The position numbers were made by a program, and so were the translations under genes. Positions 63,430 through 64,000 of a DNA stretch of 64,000 nt are shown piece after piece. Under the pieces are notes generated by a model. That model had not been told where the DNA came from and did no database searches. It was given only the letters and a program-made list of their open reading frames with translations. The stretch's first letter is position 1. Every line of letters begins with the position of its first letter. The stretch spans positions 630,636-694,635 of the forward strand of contig NZ_BSEN01000015.1 in NCBI RefSeq assembly GCF_027921845.1. The letters are read 5' to 3'. Source of the stretch: Leifsonia poae (GTDB lineage Bacteria; Actinomycetota; Actinomycetes; Actinomycetales; Microbacteriaceae).

Positions 63430-64000
63430 ATGCCGGGCTCAGCAGCGGTGCTCAATGCGCTGGCGGACGGCCGTACAGCCTTCGCCGAACGCCGGTGGGA
63501 GGACGCGTTCGGTCTTCTCGCCATCGCCGACCAGGAACGCCGTCTCGGTATCGGCGATCTCGAGCGTTACGCGCGGAGCGCCTCGCTGACGGCCCGCGAC
63601 GACGAGGCGTTCGCGCTCTTGGAGCGCGGGTACGTGCAATGCCTCGACGAGGGCGACGAACGGCGCGCGGCGAACTGCGCCTTCTGGATCGGCTTCCGTC
63701 TCTCGTCGCTGGGGGAGCGGCCGCGAGCGGAGGCATGGCTGTGGCGCGCCTCCGACCTCGCCGACCGGCTGGGCGACTGCGCGGTGAGCGGTTACGTGAA
63801 GATCCCGCAGATCCATCGCGAACTGCTGAAGCGCCGGCCCGATGCCGCGCATCTCCTCGCGGTCGAGGCGGCGGCATGCGGCGACCGGTTCGGCGAGGCC
63901 GACCTCTCCGCCCTCGCCCGGCAACTCGACGGCCGCGCGCTGATCGAGCTGGGTCAGGTCGATGCGGGCATCCGGATGCTCGACGAAGCGATGCTCGTGG
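63430..64000 (+). CDS. Helical-repeat (TPR-like) regulator, 3' truncated by window
   Basis: About 190 residues are present. They form paired helices typical of TPR repeats (AFAERRWEDAFGLLAIADQ, FALLERGYVQCLDEGDE, DAGIRMLDEAMLV). The start and repeat order match the N-terminal sensor of LuxR-family actinobacterial regulators, whose DNA-binding domain would lie past the window. A GATAAT box (63417-63422) ends 7 nt before the ATG, so the mRNA is probably leaderless. Confidence 0.7.
   Translation, partial: MPGSAAVLNALADGRTAFAERRWEDAFGLLAIADQERRLGIGDLERYARSASLTARDDEAFALLERGYVQCLDEGDERRAANCAFWIGFRLSSLGERPRAEAWLWRASDLADRLGDCAVSGYVKIPQIHRELLKRRPDAAHLLAVEAAACGDRFGEADLSALARQLDGRALIELGQVDAGIRMLDEAMLV

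Overview
The window is high-GC DNA with dense, mostly overlapping genes and high-GC codon use. Gene content is typical of a high-GC actinobacterium. DUF3145, FBP/FusB-like, WXG100 and DUF4282 proteins, an actinobacterial AhpE peroxiredoxin, and aceE plus a PucR-type regulator beside fabD-fabH-acpP-fabF all point there. Overall style suggests Microbacteriaceae (Leifsonia-like); this is inference, as no rRNA is present. Most of the window is core chromosome, with two spots showing signs of mobility.

Layout. 1-2857: ribosome/RNA maturation block (PhoH tail, YbeY, CorC/HlyC protein, Era). 2947-11790: envelope-related block on one strand, with a NarL-type two-component system, a MacB/FtsX-type ABC transporter, a membrane-anchored esterase and a rhomboid-like/MprF fusion. 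11815-13698: leuA behind a leucine leader peptide. 13855-16947: TRIC-type channel, recO, uppS and a DsbA-fold protein, followed by a 55-residue Cys-containing ORF (16944-17111). 17133-18149: a DUF559 nuclease-like gene between two matching 59-60 bp palindromes. 18170-24550: YbaK, dusB, dgt, a DUF4282 protein and dnaG. 24600-31225: a complete oligopeptide-type ABC importer with an extra ATPase gene. 31255-32522: 2-hydroxyacid dehydrogenase, tRNA-Asn and a strong terminator. 32958-36337: a second kinase/regulator pair, a SHOCT membrane peptide and a kinase-like protein whose phospho-accepting His is replaced by Gln. 36396-40824: methyltransferase/TetR pair, deformylase, a NIPA-like transporter and a GT4 glycosyltransferase. 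40837-42307: tRNA-Met followed by about 1.4 kb that ends in a 19-bp copy of the tRNA 3' end, a mini-island without an integrase. 42377-52517: mixed accessory genes (CDF-like protein, MerR, FBP, lipoprotein, methyltransferases, orphan WXG100, two Nudix proteins, an exonuclease/polymerase, DUF1684, PadR). 52720-61719: DUF3145, the type II fatty-acid synthase operon with its probable regulator FasR, pyruvate dehydrogenase E1 and AhpE. 61775-64000: tRNA-Val, a BAAT-like lipoprotein hydrolase and a truncated repeat-type regulator.

How the genes work together. AceE makes acetyl-CoA next to the genes that use it for fatty-acid initiation and elongation, with the regulator between them. The early envelope block looks like a sense-and-respond module for membrane stress. 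A recurrent regulatory feature is a TAnnnT -10 box placed 6-8 nt before an ATG or GTG start, which suggests widespread leaderless transcription.

Limits: all functions are read from motifs and context by eye. No searches, folding or alignment programs were run. Start codons are judged from Shine-Dalgarno or -10 spacing and family pattern.
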